A stretch of 64,000 bases of DNA, taken from Bacillus sp. cl95. Its GTDB lineage: Bacteria; Bacillota; Bacilli; Bacillales; Cytobacillaceae. Positions 1 through 6,870 of the stretch are shown in pieces (the stretch's first letter is position 1; every line of letters starts with the position of its first letter). The translations under genes and the position numbers were made by a program. The DNA lies in NCBI RefSeq assembly GCF_900115925.1, contig NZ_FOYF01000004.1, positions 148,507 to 212,506 of the forward strand, written 5' to 3'. The notes below the pieces were generated by a model. That model saw only the letters and a program-made list of their open reading frames with translations, was not told the origin of the DNA and searched no databases.

Positions 1-706
1 TTGGCGCTTCACCTTCCAGAATCGACAGAATTCCTTCAATCATCATTTGCTTCAACTTCACTTCTTGCTTAGATTTCCTCTTCAATTTGTTGGCAAACGG
101 ATGCCACAAAACGTAACCCGTATAAATACCAAGCAATGTTGCAATGAATGCTGCTGAAATAGCATGACCAAGTTCATCGGTGTTGTCCATGTTCCCAAGT
201 GCAGCAATTAATCCAATAACGGCTCCAAGTACTCCAAGCGTCGGCGCATAAGTCCCCGCCTGTGTAAAAATTGCTGCCCCTGCAAGATGGCGTTCTTCCA
301 TTGCCTCAATTTCTTCGGACAAGACATCACGGATATAATCTGCACTTTGACCGTCTACTGCCAATGTCAGACCGTTCTTCAAAAAAGGATCGTTAACCTC
401 ACCCGTTTTCGCTTCGAGTGCTAACAAACCCTCTTTACGAGCTAGTTGAGCCCAATCTGAAAACATTTTGATTAAATCAGAAGGAGGGAGGATTTTTTGT
501 TCTTTAAAAATAACTCCAAAAAGTTTTGGCACCTTCTTGATCTCATCTGAAGGAAAAGCCGTAACAACTGCTGCTATTGTACCGGCAATGATGATTAGAA
601 ATGCTGCTGGATTCAATAACGCACTGACAGCTACTCCTTTAAAGATCATTCCGACAAGAATTGCGACTACCCCAAGTATGAGGCCTATTAATGATGTTTT
701 ATCCAT
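1..706 (-). CDS. motA: Flagellar motor stator protein MotA (3' end cut by window edge)
   Basis: Proton-conducting stator subunit that partners MotB in the membrane and turns the flagellar rotor. The visible 235 residues start MDKTSLIGLILG, carry two N-terminal membrane segments, the cytoplasmic loop with LARKEGLLALE, and the third and fourth segments around AGTYAPTLGVLGAVIGL, which holds the conserved proline. The match to Bacillus MotA runs over the whole visible length; the sodium-type paralogue MotP is less likely. An AGGTGAG ribosome site lies just before the ATG. The C-terminal tail, and presumably motB downstream, lie outside the window. Confidence 0.93.
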   Translation of the reverse strand, partial: MDKTSLIGLILGVVAILVGMIFKGVAVSALLNPAAFLIIIAGTIAAVVTAFPSDEIKKVPKLFGVIFKEQKILPPSDLIKMFSDWAQLARKEGLLALEAKTGEVNDPFLKNGLTLAVDGQSADYIRDVLSEEIEAMEERHLAGAAIFTQAGTYAPTLGVLGAVIGLIAALGNMDNTDELGHAISAAFIATLLGIYTGYVLWHPFANKLKRKSKQEVKLKQMMIEGILSILEGEAP

Positions 707-1019
707 GATCTTCTCACCTATCTTAGTTCATAATATTCGTCACAAGGTGGACGCCCTTCTTACATATATTCCTTATTCTTTATTTCGACAAGATTCATAA
801 TTTATTTAGGGTAATTAAGAATTTTCATAGCTTACAAGCATGATCGTTTGTTTTGAATCGTTACAAACTCATATCCATCATTCTGAAAAATACCATCATC
901 CGCCTTTGCACCTAAAAATTATCACCTCGTTCTATTCCCAACGGTTGGCCAATAGATTGTTAATAATACCAATCATTTCACGGTAGAACACATGCATTCA
1001 TCTCAAGGGGGTTTTAGGC
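707..1019. other. Intergenic region between divergent motA and nagP
   Basis: About 310 bases without a gene. It must hold the motA promoter and the nagP promoter. I see no convincing hexamer pair. An AAGGGGG ribosome site for nagP closes the region. A short open frame at 468-800 is only a shadow of motA. Confidence 0.5.
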
Positions 1020-2384
1020 ATGTTAGGTTTTCTGCAAAGAATTGGGAAGGCACTGATGTTACCCGTTGCCGTTCTTCCCGCTGCCGCTCTGTTGCTCCGT
1101 CTTGGCCAGGATGATTTGTTAGGAATTAAGTTTATCGCTGCTTCAGGAGACGCCGTTTTTGCGAACTTGGCACTATTATTCGCGATTGGTGTCGCAGTCG
1201 GGATTTCAAAAGATGGAAACGGTGCTGCAGGTTTGGCCGGTGCCATCGGATACCTTGTTTTGACCAAAGGTACAGTTGCCATTAACGAAGATAATAATAT
1301 GGCTGTGCTAGGGGGTATATTATCGGGGGTTATCGCAGGTCTTTTATACAACCGCTATCATAATGTCAAATTTCCAGATTGGCTCGGATTTTTCGGAGGA
1401 AGACGCTTCGTTCCCATTATTACTTCTTTTGTCATGATACTGTTAGCAGGCATTTTTGGATTCATTTGGCCATCTATACAAGATCTCATCAATTCAGTTG
1501 GAGAATGGATTGTAGGGGCAGGTGCATTCGGGGTTGGGGTATTCGGATTCTTGAACCGTTTGCTTATTCCACTTGGACTTCATCACGTCCTAAACAGTTT
1601 AGTCTGGTTTGTTTTTGGAGAATATAACGGAGCTACCGGTGATTTACATCGTTTCTTTGCCAAAGATCCATCGGCAGGAATCTTTATGGCCGGTTTCTAT
1701 CCTGTCATGATGTTCGGGCTACCAGCGGCCTGCTTTGCGATGATAGCTGCCGCTAAAAAAGAACGACGAAAAATCGTTACCGGGATGCTAGTTGGTGTAG
1801 CGTTTACTTCCTTCCTAACAGGTATTACGGAACCAATCGAGTTCTTATTCATGTTCTTATCGCCTGTGCTTTATTTCGTGCATGCGCTTTTAACAGGTCT
1901 ATCTTTATCTGTTGCCACATTGTTGGATATCCACCACGGTTTTGGTTTTTCAGCAGGAGCCATTGATTATTTCTTGAACTATAATATCGCTCAAAAACCG
2001 CTACTACTTGCAGGATTGGGTTTGGTATATGCGGTACTTTATTTCTTCATCTTCTACTTCCTTATCGTAAAACTAGATTTGAAAACACCTGGACGTGAAG
2101 ATGAAATGGAGGGTGAGTTCACTGAAAACACGGCAGCGAATAACAGTGACTACAAAAGCCTGGCAAAAAAGTACTTGAAAGCGCTAGGAGGCAGTGACAA
2201 TCTCATTTTCATTGACAATTGTGTGACAAGGCTCCGTCTTCAAATTGAAGATCCAGATTTGGTCAATGAGGAGGAGCTGAAAAATGTCGGGGCTAAAGGA
2301 ATCATCAGACTGAGCGATAATGACTTGCAAGTTGTGGTAGGTACAGATGTCGAATTTCTTGCTGATGAACTGAAAAAACTGTAA
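1020..2384 (+). CDS. nagP: PTS N-acetylglucosamine-type transporter subunit IICB
   Basis: Takes up N-acetylglucosamine (or a close sugar) and phosphorylates it on entry. The 454 residues form an EIIC domain of many membrane helices (about 1-360; motifs GISKDGNGAAGLAG, LGLHHVLNSLVWF, GITEPIEFLF) followed by a linker and an EIIB domain. The EIIB phosphorylation site is Cys401 in IDNCVTRLRL. There is no EIIA domain, so EIIA must come from another protein. No nagA or nagB lies beside it here. The ATG has an AAGGGGG site eight bases upstream. A hairpin follows the stop codon. Glucose-type IICB is the alternative, but the N-terminus and GLHHVLN region fit the GlcNAc branch best. Confidence 0.88.
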   Translation: MLGFLQRIGKALMLPVAVLPAAALLLRLGQDDLLGIKFIAASGDAVFANLALLFAIGVAVGISKDGNGAAGLAGAIGYLVLTKGTVAINEDNNMAVLGGILSGVIAGLLYNRYHNVKFPDWLGFFGGRRFVPIITSFVMILLAGIFGFIWPSIQDLINSVGEWIVGAGAFGVGVFGFLNRLLIPLGLHHVLNSLVWFVFGEYNGATGDLHRFFAKDPSAGIFMAGFYPVMMFGLPAACFAMIAAAKKERRKIVTGMLVGVAFTSFLTGITEPIEFLFMFLSPVLYFVHALLTGLSLSVATLLDIHHGFGFSAGAIDYFLNYNIAQKPLLLAGLGLVYAVLYFFIFYFLIVKLDLKTPGREDEMEGEFTENTAANNSDYKSLAKKYLKALGGSDNLIFIDNCVTRLRLQIEDPDLVNEEELKNVGAKGIIRLSDNDLQVVVGTDVEFLADELKKL

Positions 2385-2392
2385 TGAAGTAT

Positions 2393-2441
2393 AGCCAGAT
2401 TTCCTCAACGAGACCTGATATTGTCTTTTAGGAATCTGGCT
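2393..2441 (+). terminator. Inverted repeat downstream of nagP
   Basis: Arms AGCCAGATTTCCT and AGGAATCTGGCT with a long loop of about 24 bases, followed by CTTTATGTTT. It is probably the nagP terminator, although the loop is long and the T tract is weak. Confidence 0.55.
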
Positions 2442-2928
2442 CTTTATGTTTGGCTCTGGTACCTTGCCTATCCATTTCCTCCCCAATCAACAAAGTGAAG
2501 AAAATCAACAAATCACTTTAATTTACCTTTATTTTTCAAGAATACTGGCAGAAGGCACGAAAAGTCTACTTCTACGAAAATTGGAGATTCTGGCGTAATT
2601 ATCACTTTTAAAGATGATATAAAAACATTTCATTATACCCTCGTGTGGTTTACACCCTTTTTTTATACTCTTGTTTTTTAAACGTAATCGCCAATTTCAA
2701 AAATGTTATCGCCTGTTTTTTCATGGTAATCAACGTTTTCAAAATTTATTCGCTCAGTTCATATCGGCTTTTAGAAAAATCACGAAATCAGAGAAATCCC
2801 CGTCAATTCCCCTAAAAATATGCTCTGTTGATTGCTGCTCCAGTCGCTTGCTTCCCAAATGTTAGCACCCTCCGCTCTAATCAAGAAAATGCTGAAAATC
2901 AACCATGCACTTTAACAAAGCCTTATCT
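2442..2928. other. Convergent intergenic region holding a 21-bp-period array
   Basis: No gene is convincing in these 487 bases. The reading frame at 2671-2865 is basic and low in complexity, and it lies on the repeat array at 2673-2756, so I leave it out. Confidence 0.6.
2673..2756. repeat. Imperfect 21-bp tandem array, four units
   Basis: Units begin at 2673, 2694, 2715 and 2736. The shared word is TAATCGCC (2685), TTATCGCC (2706), TAATCAAC (2727) and a shifted TTATTCGC near 2746, each preceded by a T-rich or TTTCAAAA tract. Spacing is exactly 21 for the first three words. It is related in design, not in sequence, to five other arrays in this window. Confidence 0.65.
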
Positions 2929-3309
2929 TTAGAAATTAAGCTTCTTTGAAATTTTTTGCTCATAGTTTTTAAATAGCGAGGAATTGGTCGTTCCTCCCCG
3001 TTTTGCAACGGCACTATTGAAACGAATCATTTTTTCATTCAATGTTCTTTTGAGTTCTTCTTTTTCGTCAGGGTCTTCGCATTTTCTGATTAGATCTTCA
3101 ATGGTCATAACTTCCTGTCTCATTTTGTTTTCCTCAGGTGAATAACCCGCATTTTTCATTAGCCTATGTGCCATCCTCAACTCTTCCGGTACTCCCGATA
3201 AGTCTTCTAAATCCAACGGTTTTCCGTAACCAGGGAGATTATCGAATTCCCCCTCTTTGTAAGCGCGTTTGATGCGATCCTCACTCATAATAAACGAAAA
3301 ATCCACCAA
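2929..3309 (-). CDS. DUF1992 (DnaJ-homologue subfamily C member 28 conserved domain) protein
   Basis: A small cytosolic protein of 126 residues whose function is not established. The family motif is clear: an acidic start, then AYKEGEFDNLPGYGKPLDLED (split here as AYKEGEFDNLPGYGK and PLDLED), followed by a helical region ending FKNYEQKISKKLNF. The start shown is TTG at 3309 with GGGTGG five bases upstream; ATG at residue 8 (3288) is the alternative. It is the first gene downstream of the peroxiredoxin gene on the same strand, 115 bases away, and could share its transcript. Confidence 0.75.
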   Translation of the reverse strand: MVDFSFIMSEDRIKRAYKEGEFDNLPGYGKPLDLEDLSGVPEELRMAHRLMKNAGYSPEENKMRQEVMTIEDLIRKCEDPDEKEELKRTLNEKMIRFNSAVAKRGGTTNSSLFKNYEQKISKKLNF

Positions 3310-3424
3310 CTATTCCACCCTTCGAGTATGAATAATTCTATTATATATGTACTTCGATTATTTAGAAAATAATTGGAAATAGACTGAGTTCTTTTTATAG
3401 ATCTCAGCCGTGTTTCCATTTCTA

Positions 3425-4036
3425 TTACATCCGTCCAACATTTTTCGGATTCTTTGAAACTCCCGAATCACCATGTTTCCAATTTGCTGGAGTCCCTTTC
3501 CCCGTCACCTTCGAATATTGCAAGGCTTCAAAAAGACGCACATGCTCATCTATATTCCGCCCTATCTCCCGTGGATAAACGAGTTTAGCTACAATTATTT
3601 GCTCAGGATTAATAAAAAACGATGCTCGAAAGGCAGCACCAGAGTTTTCATCGAGGACCCGATAGGCACGGCTAATTTCTTGAGTTCTGTCACTGAGCAA
3701 TGGATAGCCGACGTTTTTTAAAGAAGGCGACGTCTCCAGGAAGACTTTATGAGAATAGACACTATCTGTACTTAATGCCAGAACTTCTACATTCATTGCT
3801 TCTAAATCGCGATAAATAGCGGCGACCGCCGCCAATTCTGTCGGTCAAACGAAGGTAAAGTCGCTTGGATAAAAAAATAGCAGCACCCATTTGCCTTTAT
3901 AATCATTAAAGTGCACTTTCTTGATTTCTCCATTTACCATCGCATCAGCCGAAAACAACGGAGCATAATCATCCCTTGTGGCACAAAATACTGATGGACA
4001 TGCGGCTAAATCACTCGCATATAACTCATTGGACAT
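3425..4036 (-). CDS. Probable selenoprotein: 1-Sec peroxiredoxin (AhpC/TSA), in-frame TGA at Sec64
   Basis: Peroxide-reducing thioredoxin-fold enzyme. Read through one TGA at 3845-3847, the frame gives 203 residues from ATG 4036 (AAAGGA nine bases upstream; a GTG at 4045 is less well placed). The TGA falls at the peroxidatic position: [19 protein letters not shown], where nearly all family members have Cys. The rest of the active site is intact, including the YP..GR arginine motif (LVYPREIGR). The usual C-terminal resolving Cys (VCPA.W) is replaced by GTPANW, and no Cys follows Sec64. A hairpin that fits the bacterial SECIS rules starts 12 bases after the TGA. An automatic pipeline would call two fragments or a pseudogene. 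Pseudogene is the alternative, but the reading frame is otherwise clean. Confidence 0.85.
3819..3832 (-). promoter_or_regulatory. Bacterial SECIS-like hairpin of the peroxiredoxin gene
   Basis: On the coding (minus) strand, a stem GCGGC/GCCGC closes the tetraloop GGTC, 17 bases after the TGA. A G-U and a U-A pair extend the stem outward. The loop is the same as the GGUC apical loop I recall for E. coli fdhF. Bacterial SECIS rules ask for an apical loop 16-37 bases from UGA with a G in its first two positions; both are met. Confidence 0.75.
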
Positions 4037-4161
4037 TCGATTCACATCCTTTCCGCTTCAAACTCCACGTATTATGCATATGCGGAAATACTATGTTTGA
4101 CGATTCATATTTGCACAAAATGTGGGCATGCTACACGGGAAGACGAAAGGAGTGTTATTTT

Positions 4162-4332
4162 ATGAGTCGTGGAGAACATTTCAACCATAAGAAAAAAGGA
4201 CATCCCGGTGATCTTCCTGCTAATAACCAAGTAGAAAGACACTCGAAAGATGCAATCGGTGATGAAGAATTTATCGTCACCCAGGAAGCTTTTAAAAATC
4301 GTGTAGAAACACTTAATGAAGACAGAAGTTAA
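4162..4332 (+). CDS. Small hydrophilic protein of unknown function (56 aa)
   Basis: The 56-residue product (MSRGEHFNHKKKGHPGD to the end TLNEDRS) is highly charged, with no membrane segment and no Cys. The start has a strong GAAAGGAG site seven bases upstream. A perfect terminator follows at once. I do not recognise the family; it has the look of the short conserved Bacillus proteins with a basic N-terminus and acidic C-terminus. It runs divergently from the peroxiredoxin gene and converges on hutH. Confidence 0.6.
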   Translation: MSRGEHFNHKKKGHPGDLPANNQVERHSKDAIGDEEFIVTQEAFKNRVETLNEDRS

Positions 4333-4337
4333 AATGA

Positions 4338-4361
4338 AGCCTTGCTAAATTCAGCAAGGCT
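4338..4361. terminator. Bidirectional terminator between the 56-aa gene and hutH
   Basis: Perfect 9-bp stem AGCCTTGCT/AGCAAGGCT with a 6-base loop and CCTTTT after it on the plus strand. It overlaps the hutH stop codon. Confidence 0.85.
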
Positions 4362-5856
4362 CCTTTTCATGTAAAGGTTCTAATTGTGATAACCAATCTG
4401 CGGCTGTCTCAATATCCTTTGAGAAAATGCGGTCTTTGGTTATAGATGGAATTCTCTTTCGTCCTTCATCAAAAAATAACCGCGTTCTTCTAGCCATTTT
4501 TTCTACTCCACGATATTCCACGGCCTGAAGGGCACATATGAGTTCAATGGCTATCACTCGTCTTGCATTCTGAATGATTTGATAGGCATGTCTAGCAGCG
4601 ATCGTCCCCATGCTCACATGATCTTCTTGATTGGCCGAAGAAGGAATGGAGTCGACACTAGCTGGATGGGCGAGCGTTTTGTTCTCGGATACGAGTGATG
4701 CAGCTGCATATTGCATGATCATCGCACCTGATTGAAGTCCTGGTTCAGGACTCAAAAAGGCTGGTAGGTCATTTAACTGAGGATTTACAAGACGTTCAAT
4801 TCTTCGCTCTGAGATATTTGCGAGTTCCGCTACCGCAATCTTCATGAAGTCCATCGCAAACGCAATCGGCTGTCCATGAAAATTCCCTCCGGAAATGATC
4901 TTTTCCCCATCGTCAAAAATAAGTGGATTATCCGTTGCTGCATTCATCTCAATTTCAAGCTTTTCTTTTACATAATCGAGAGCCTGCCAAGAAGCCCCAT
5001 GCACTTGTGGAATACATCGTAGTGAGTAAGCATCTTGTACTCTAACTTCTCCTTGCACGGTCGTTAAACGACTGTCCTTTAGATATCCACGCATTCTTTC
5101 AGCTGTTTCGATTTGTTGACGGTAACCTCTGGCAATATGGATTTCCTCTGCAAATGCATCTGTAATTCCGTTAAGCCCTTCCATCGTCATTGCTGCAATC
5201 CATTCGCTTTGAAATGCCAATTGCTCGGCCTCTAAATAGGCGACAACTCCCATTCCCGTCATGGCCTGTGTTCCATTAATCAAGGCAAGACCTTCTTTAG
5301 CTTCGAGTGTAATAGGAAATATTCCTTCCTGTTGTAAAGCTTGTTGGCTTTCCATCCTTGAACCTTTATAAAAAACTTCTCCTTCACCAATTAAAACGAG
5401 TGCCAAGTGGGATAACGGAGCAAGGTCACCACTTGCCCCCAATGAACCTTGCTGGGGGATGACCGGGATAATGTTTGCATTCAGTAAAGATAATAATGCT
5501 TCTATCAATTCTGGTCTTACACCTGAATATCCCTTAAGCAAAGCATTTGCCCGTAATAAAATCATCGCTTTGGCGACCGTTTCCGGGAATGGCTCTCCCA
5601 TTCCACATGCATGTGATCTTATTAAGTTTAGTTGCAAGTCTCTTACATGTTCTTGATCAATTAGCACATCACTAAATTTCCCAAAGCCTGTATTAATGCC
5701 ATATACAACTTTGCCATCTTTTACAATACGTTCCACAGCATTTCTGCTTTTTTGTACTACATCCATACTTTCTTCAAATGCCACAACTTTTTGATTTTCA
5801 AAAATAACTTTTTTGACTTCTGCTAATGTCAGTGATTTTCCAGTTAATATGACCAT
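4351..5856 (-). CDS. hutH: Histidine ammonia-lyase
   Basis: Turns L-histidine into urocanate and ammonia, the first step of histidine use. The 501 residues match the family length. The Ala-Ser-Gly triad that cyclises into the MIO cofactor is at residues 141-143 within [16 protein letters not shown]; further signatures are [21 protein letters not shown] and [12 protein letters not shown]. The ATG at 5856 has GAGGTGG upstream. A longer frame from a TTG at 5907 would run through the terminator hairpin and is rejected. No hutP, hutU, hutI or hutG lies nearby, so the hut operon is split here. The leader carries a short peptide frame and a terminator, which suggests attenuation. Confidence 0.95.
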   Translation of the reverse strand: MVILTGKSLTLAEVKKVIFENQKVVAFEESMDVVQKSRNAVERIVKDGKVVYGINTGFGKFSDVLIDQEHVRDLQLNLIRSHACGMGEPFPETVAKAMILLRANALLKGYSGVRPELIEALLSLLNANIIPVIPQQGSLGASGDLAPLSHLALVLIGEGEVFYKGSRMESQQALQQEGIFPITLEAKEGLALINGTQAMTGMGVVAYLEAEQLAFQSEWIAAMTMEGLNGITDAFAEEIHIARGYRQQIETAERMRGYLKDSRLTTVQGEVRVQDAYSLRCIPQVHGASWQALDYVKEKLEIEMNAATDNPLIFDDGEKIISGGNFHGQPIAFAMDFMKIAVAELANISERRIERLVNPQLNDLPAFLSPEPGLQSGAMIMQYAAASLVSENKTLAHPASVDSIPSSANQEDHVSMGTIAARHAYQIIQNARRVIAIELICALQAVEYRGVEKMARRTRLFFDEGRKRIPSITKDRIFSKDIETAADWLSQLEPLHEKEPC

Positions 5857-5887
5857 CGTTTCCACCTCTACCACTCTACCAAAATAA

Positions 5888-5939
5888 AGAAGGATGCCGA
5901 CCTTCAAATCACTTCTGATTTGCAGGAAAGCATCCTTCT
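5888..5939 (-). terminator. Terminator-like attenuator in the hutH leader
   Basis: On the minus strand, outer arms AGAAGGATGC/GCATCCTTCT (10 bp) and an inner stem CAAATCA/TGATTTG, followed by TTTATTTT, about 30 bases before the hutH start. In B. subtilis, HutP controls a terminator between hutP and hutH. A similar control is likely here, though hutP is absent. Confidence 0.7.
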
Positions 5940-5977
5940 GATAAGGTTATTATTTTGTTAAGGCTAAGTTTTTTCAT
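5909..5977 (-). CDS. Candidate 22-aa leader peptide upstream of hutH
   Basis: ATG at 5977 with AAGGA eight bases upstream encodes [20 protein letters not shown] plus QK, then TGA in the loop of the hairpin above. There are no His codons, so it is not a classic histidine-starvation leader. A ribosome reaching the stop codon would cover the left arm of the hairpin and block termination. Too short to judge by coding statistics. Confidence 0.4.
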   Translation of the reverse strand: MKKLSLNKIITLSEGCFPANQK

Positions 5978-6019
5978 AAAGAACATCCTTAATGAGTCAA
6001 TTTTCTAAATTTACCAACT

Positions 6020-6025
6020 ATTATA
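6020..6025 (-). promoter_or_regulatory. Possible -10 element (TATAAT) for the hutH leader
   Basis: A perfect TATAAT on the minus strand, about 43 bases before the leader peptide ATG. No good -35 sits at the usual spacing; a TTGACA lies 24 bases upstream (6050-6055), which is too far for standard sigma-A use. Confidence 0.35.
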
Positions 6026-6150
6026 AGTGTATGTTTTTTTGAATCCATCTGTCAATGGAGCCAAAAAATAATTCTTCATATAATGATGATCTCAAGTGAA
6101 ACCTAAACGATGCTGATTCGTATTAGAGTTATCCAAAATAAGGAGGAACA

Positions 6151-6474
6151 ATGATGATTGTAACAACTACTCCAACACTGCAAGGGAAAGAAATTGATCG
6201 ATATTTAGGAATTGTATCTGGTGAAGCCATCATGGGGGCAAACGTTGTAAGAGACTTCTTGGCAAGTGTGACGGATATTATTGGTGGAAGAAGTGGTGCC
6301 TACGAAAACAAGCTTTCTGAAGGGCGTGAAATTGCGCTGCGCGAAATGGAAGATAAGGCACGTCGTTTAGGTGCAAATGCCGTGATTGGCGTCGACCTCG
6401 ATTTTGAAACGCTGCGTGAAGGCATGATGATGTGCGTAGAAACTGGAACAGCTGTATTTGTGAAGGAAACGTAA
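6151..6474 (+). CDS. YbjQ-family (DUF74) heavy-metal-binding-domain protein
   Basis: A 107-residue member of the YbjQ family, which forms rings in crystal structures and has no proven role. Conserved features are [17 protein letters not shown] near the N-terminus, the GGRSGAYEN turn, and [12 protein letters not shown] in the C-terminal half. An AAGGAGG site precedes two adjacent ATG codons at 6151 and 6154; either may be used. It stands alone and is followed by an inverted repeat. Confidence 0.85.
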   Translation: MMIVTTTPTLQGKEIDRYLGIVSGEAIMGANVVRDFLASVTDIIGGRSGAYENKLSEGREIALREMEDKARRLGANAVIGVDLDFETLREGMMMCVETGTAVFVKET

Positions 6475-6870
6475 TTTTCATAATAAATTTATATGAGAAA
6501 CAAAAAAGGCTGACCTAAATGGATTGATCAAATCCGCTCAGGTCAGCCTCTCTCATGTTGATGGACTTAATCTAGTGAAACGTTTTATAAAAGTAAATCT
6601 AATTCTTCGTTGGCTTCATCATTTGAAATTTTCATCTTCTCCGTTTGAAGAAAGACCAAAATCAAGACTTAATTCGTTTCTTATGATGGAAGGAAAATCT
6701 ATAGCAGTTTTTATCTTTAAGTCAGGAATGGAAAAAGCAAAACAATTTGACGAGCTTTCGGTTTCTGTATAGATTTCATATTACGACTACCTACTTTTAC
6801 AAAACAAACCTGTTTTCCGTTATACTAAATGAATGAAAAGGAAACCCTTGTTTTGAAAGGAGCAGCACTT
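6475..6870. other. Intergenic region between the YbjQ gene and topB
   Basis: It holds the inverted repeat at 6507-6549 and the topB ribosome site. A frame at 6524-6772 starts inside the hairpin, lacks a ribosome site and resembles nothing known, so it is not annotated. Confidence 0.5.
6507..6549. terminator. Terminator-like hairpin, T run only on the minus strand
   Basis: Arms AGGCTGACCT/AGGTCAGCCT (10 bp) enclose a second stem GGATT/AATCC. The T run (TTTTTTG) is on the minus strand, but I find no minus-strand gene to its right. On the plus strand it would still fold after the YbjQ gene. Confidence 0.5.

Noticed and set aside
2671-2865. 64-aa reading frame
   Set aside because: It lies on the 21-bp array, whose length is a multiple of three and so keeps frames open; no ribosome site and no resemblance to a protein.
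3425-4045. Peroxiredoxin locus read as a frameshifted or nonsense-mutated pseudogene
   Set aside because: There is one in-frame TGA only, located at the catalytic Cys codon, with a SECIS-like hairpin after it and no frame change. A second gene shows the same pattern.
3976-4161. N-terminal extension of the 56-aa gene to 118 aa
   Set aside because: It overlaps the start of the divergent peroxiredoxin gene; the ATG at 4162 has the ribosome site.
6524-6772. 82-aa reading frame upstream of topB
   Set aside because: It starts inside a hairpin, lacks a ribosome site and has no recognisable features.
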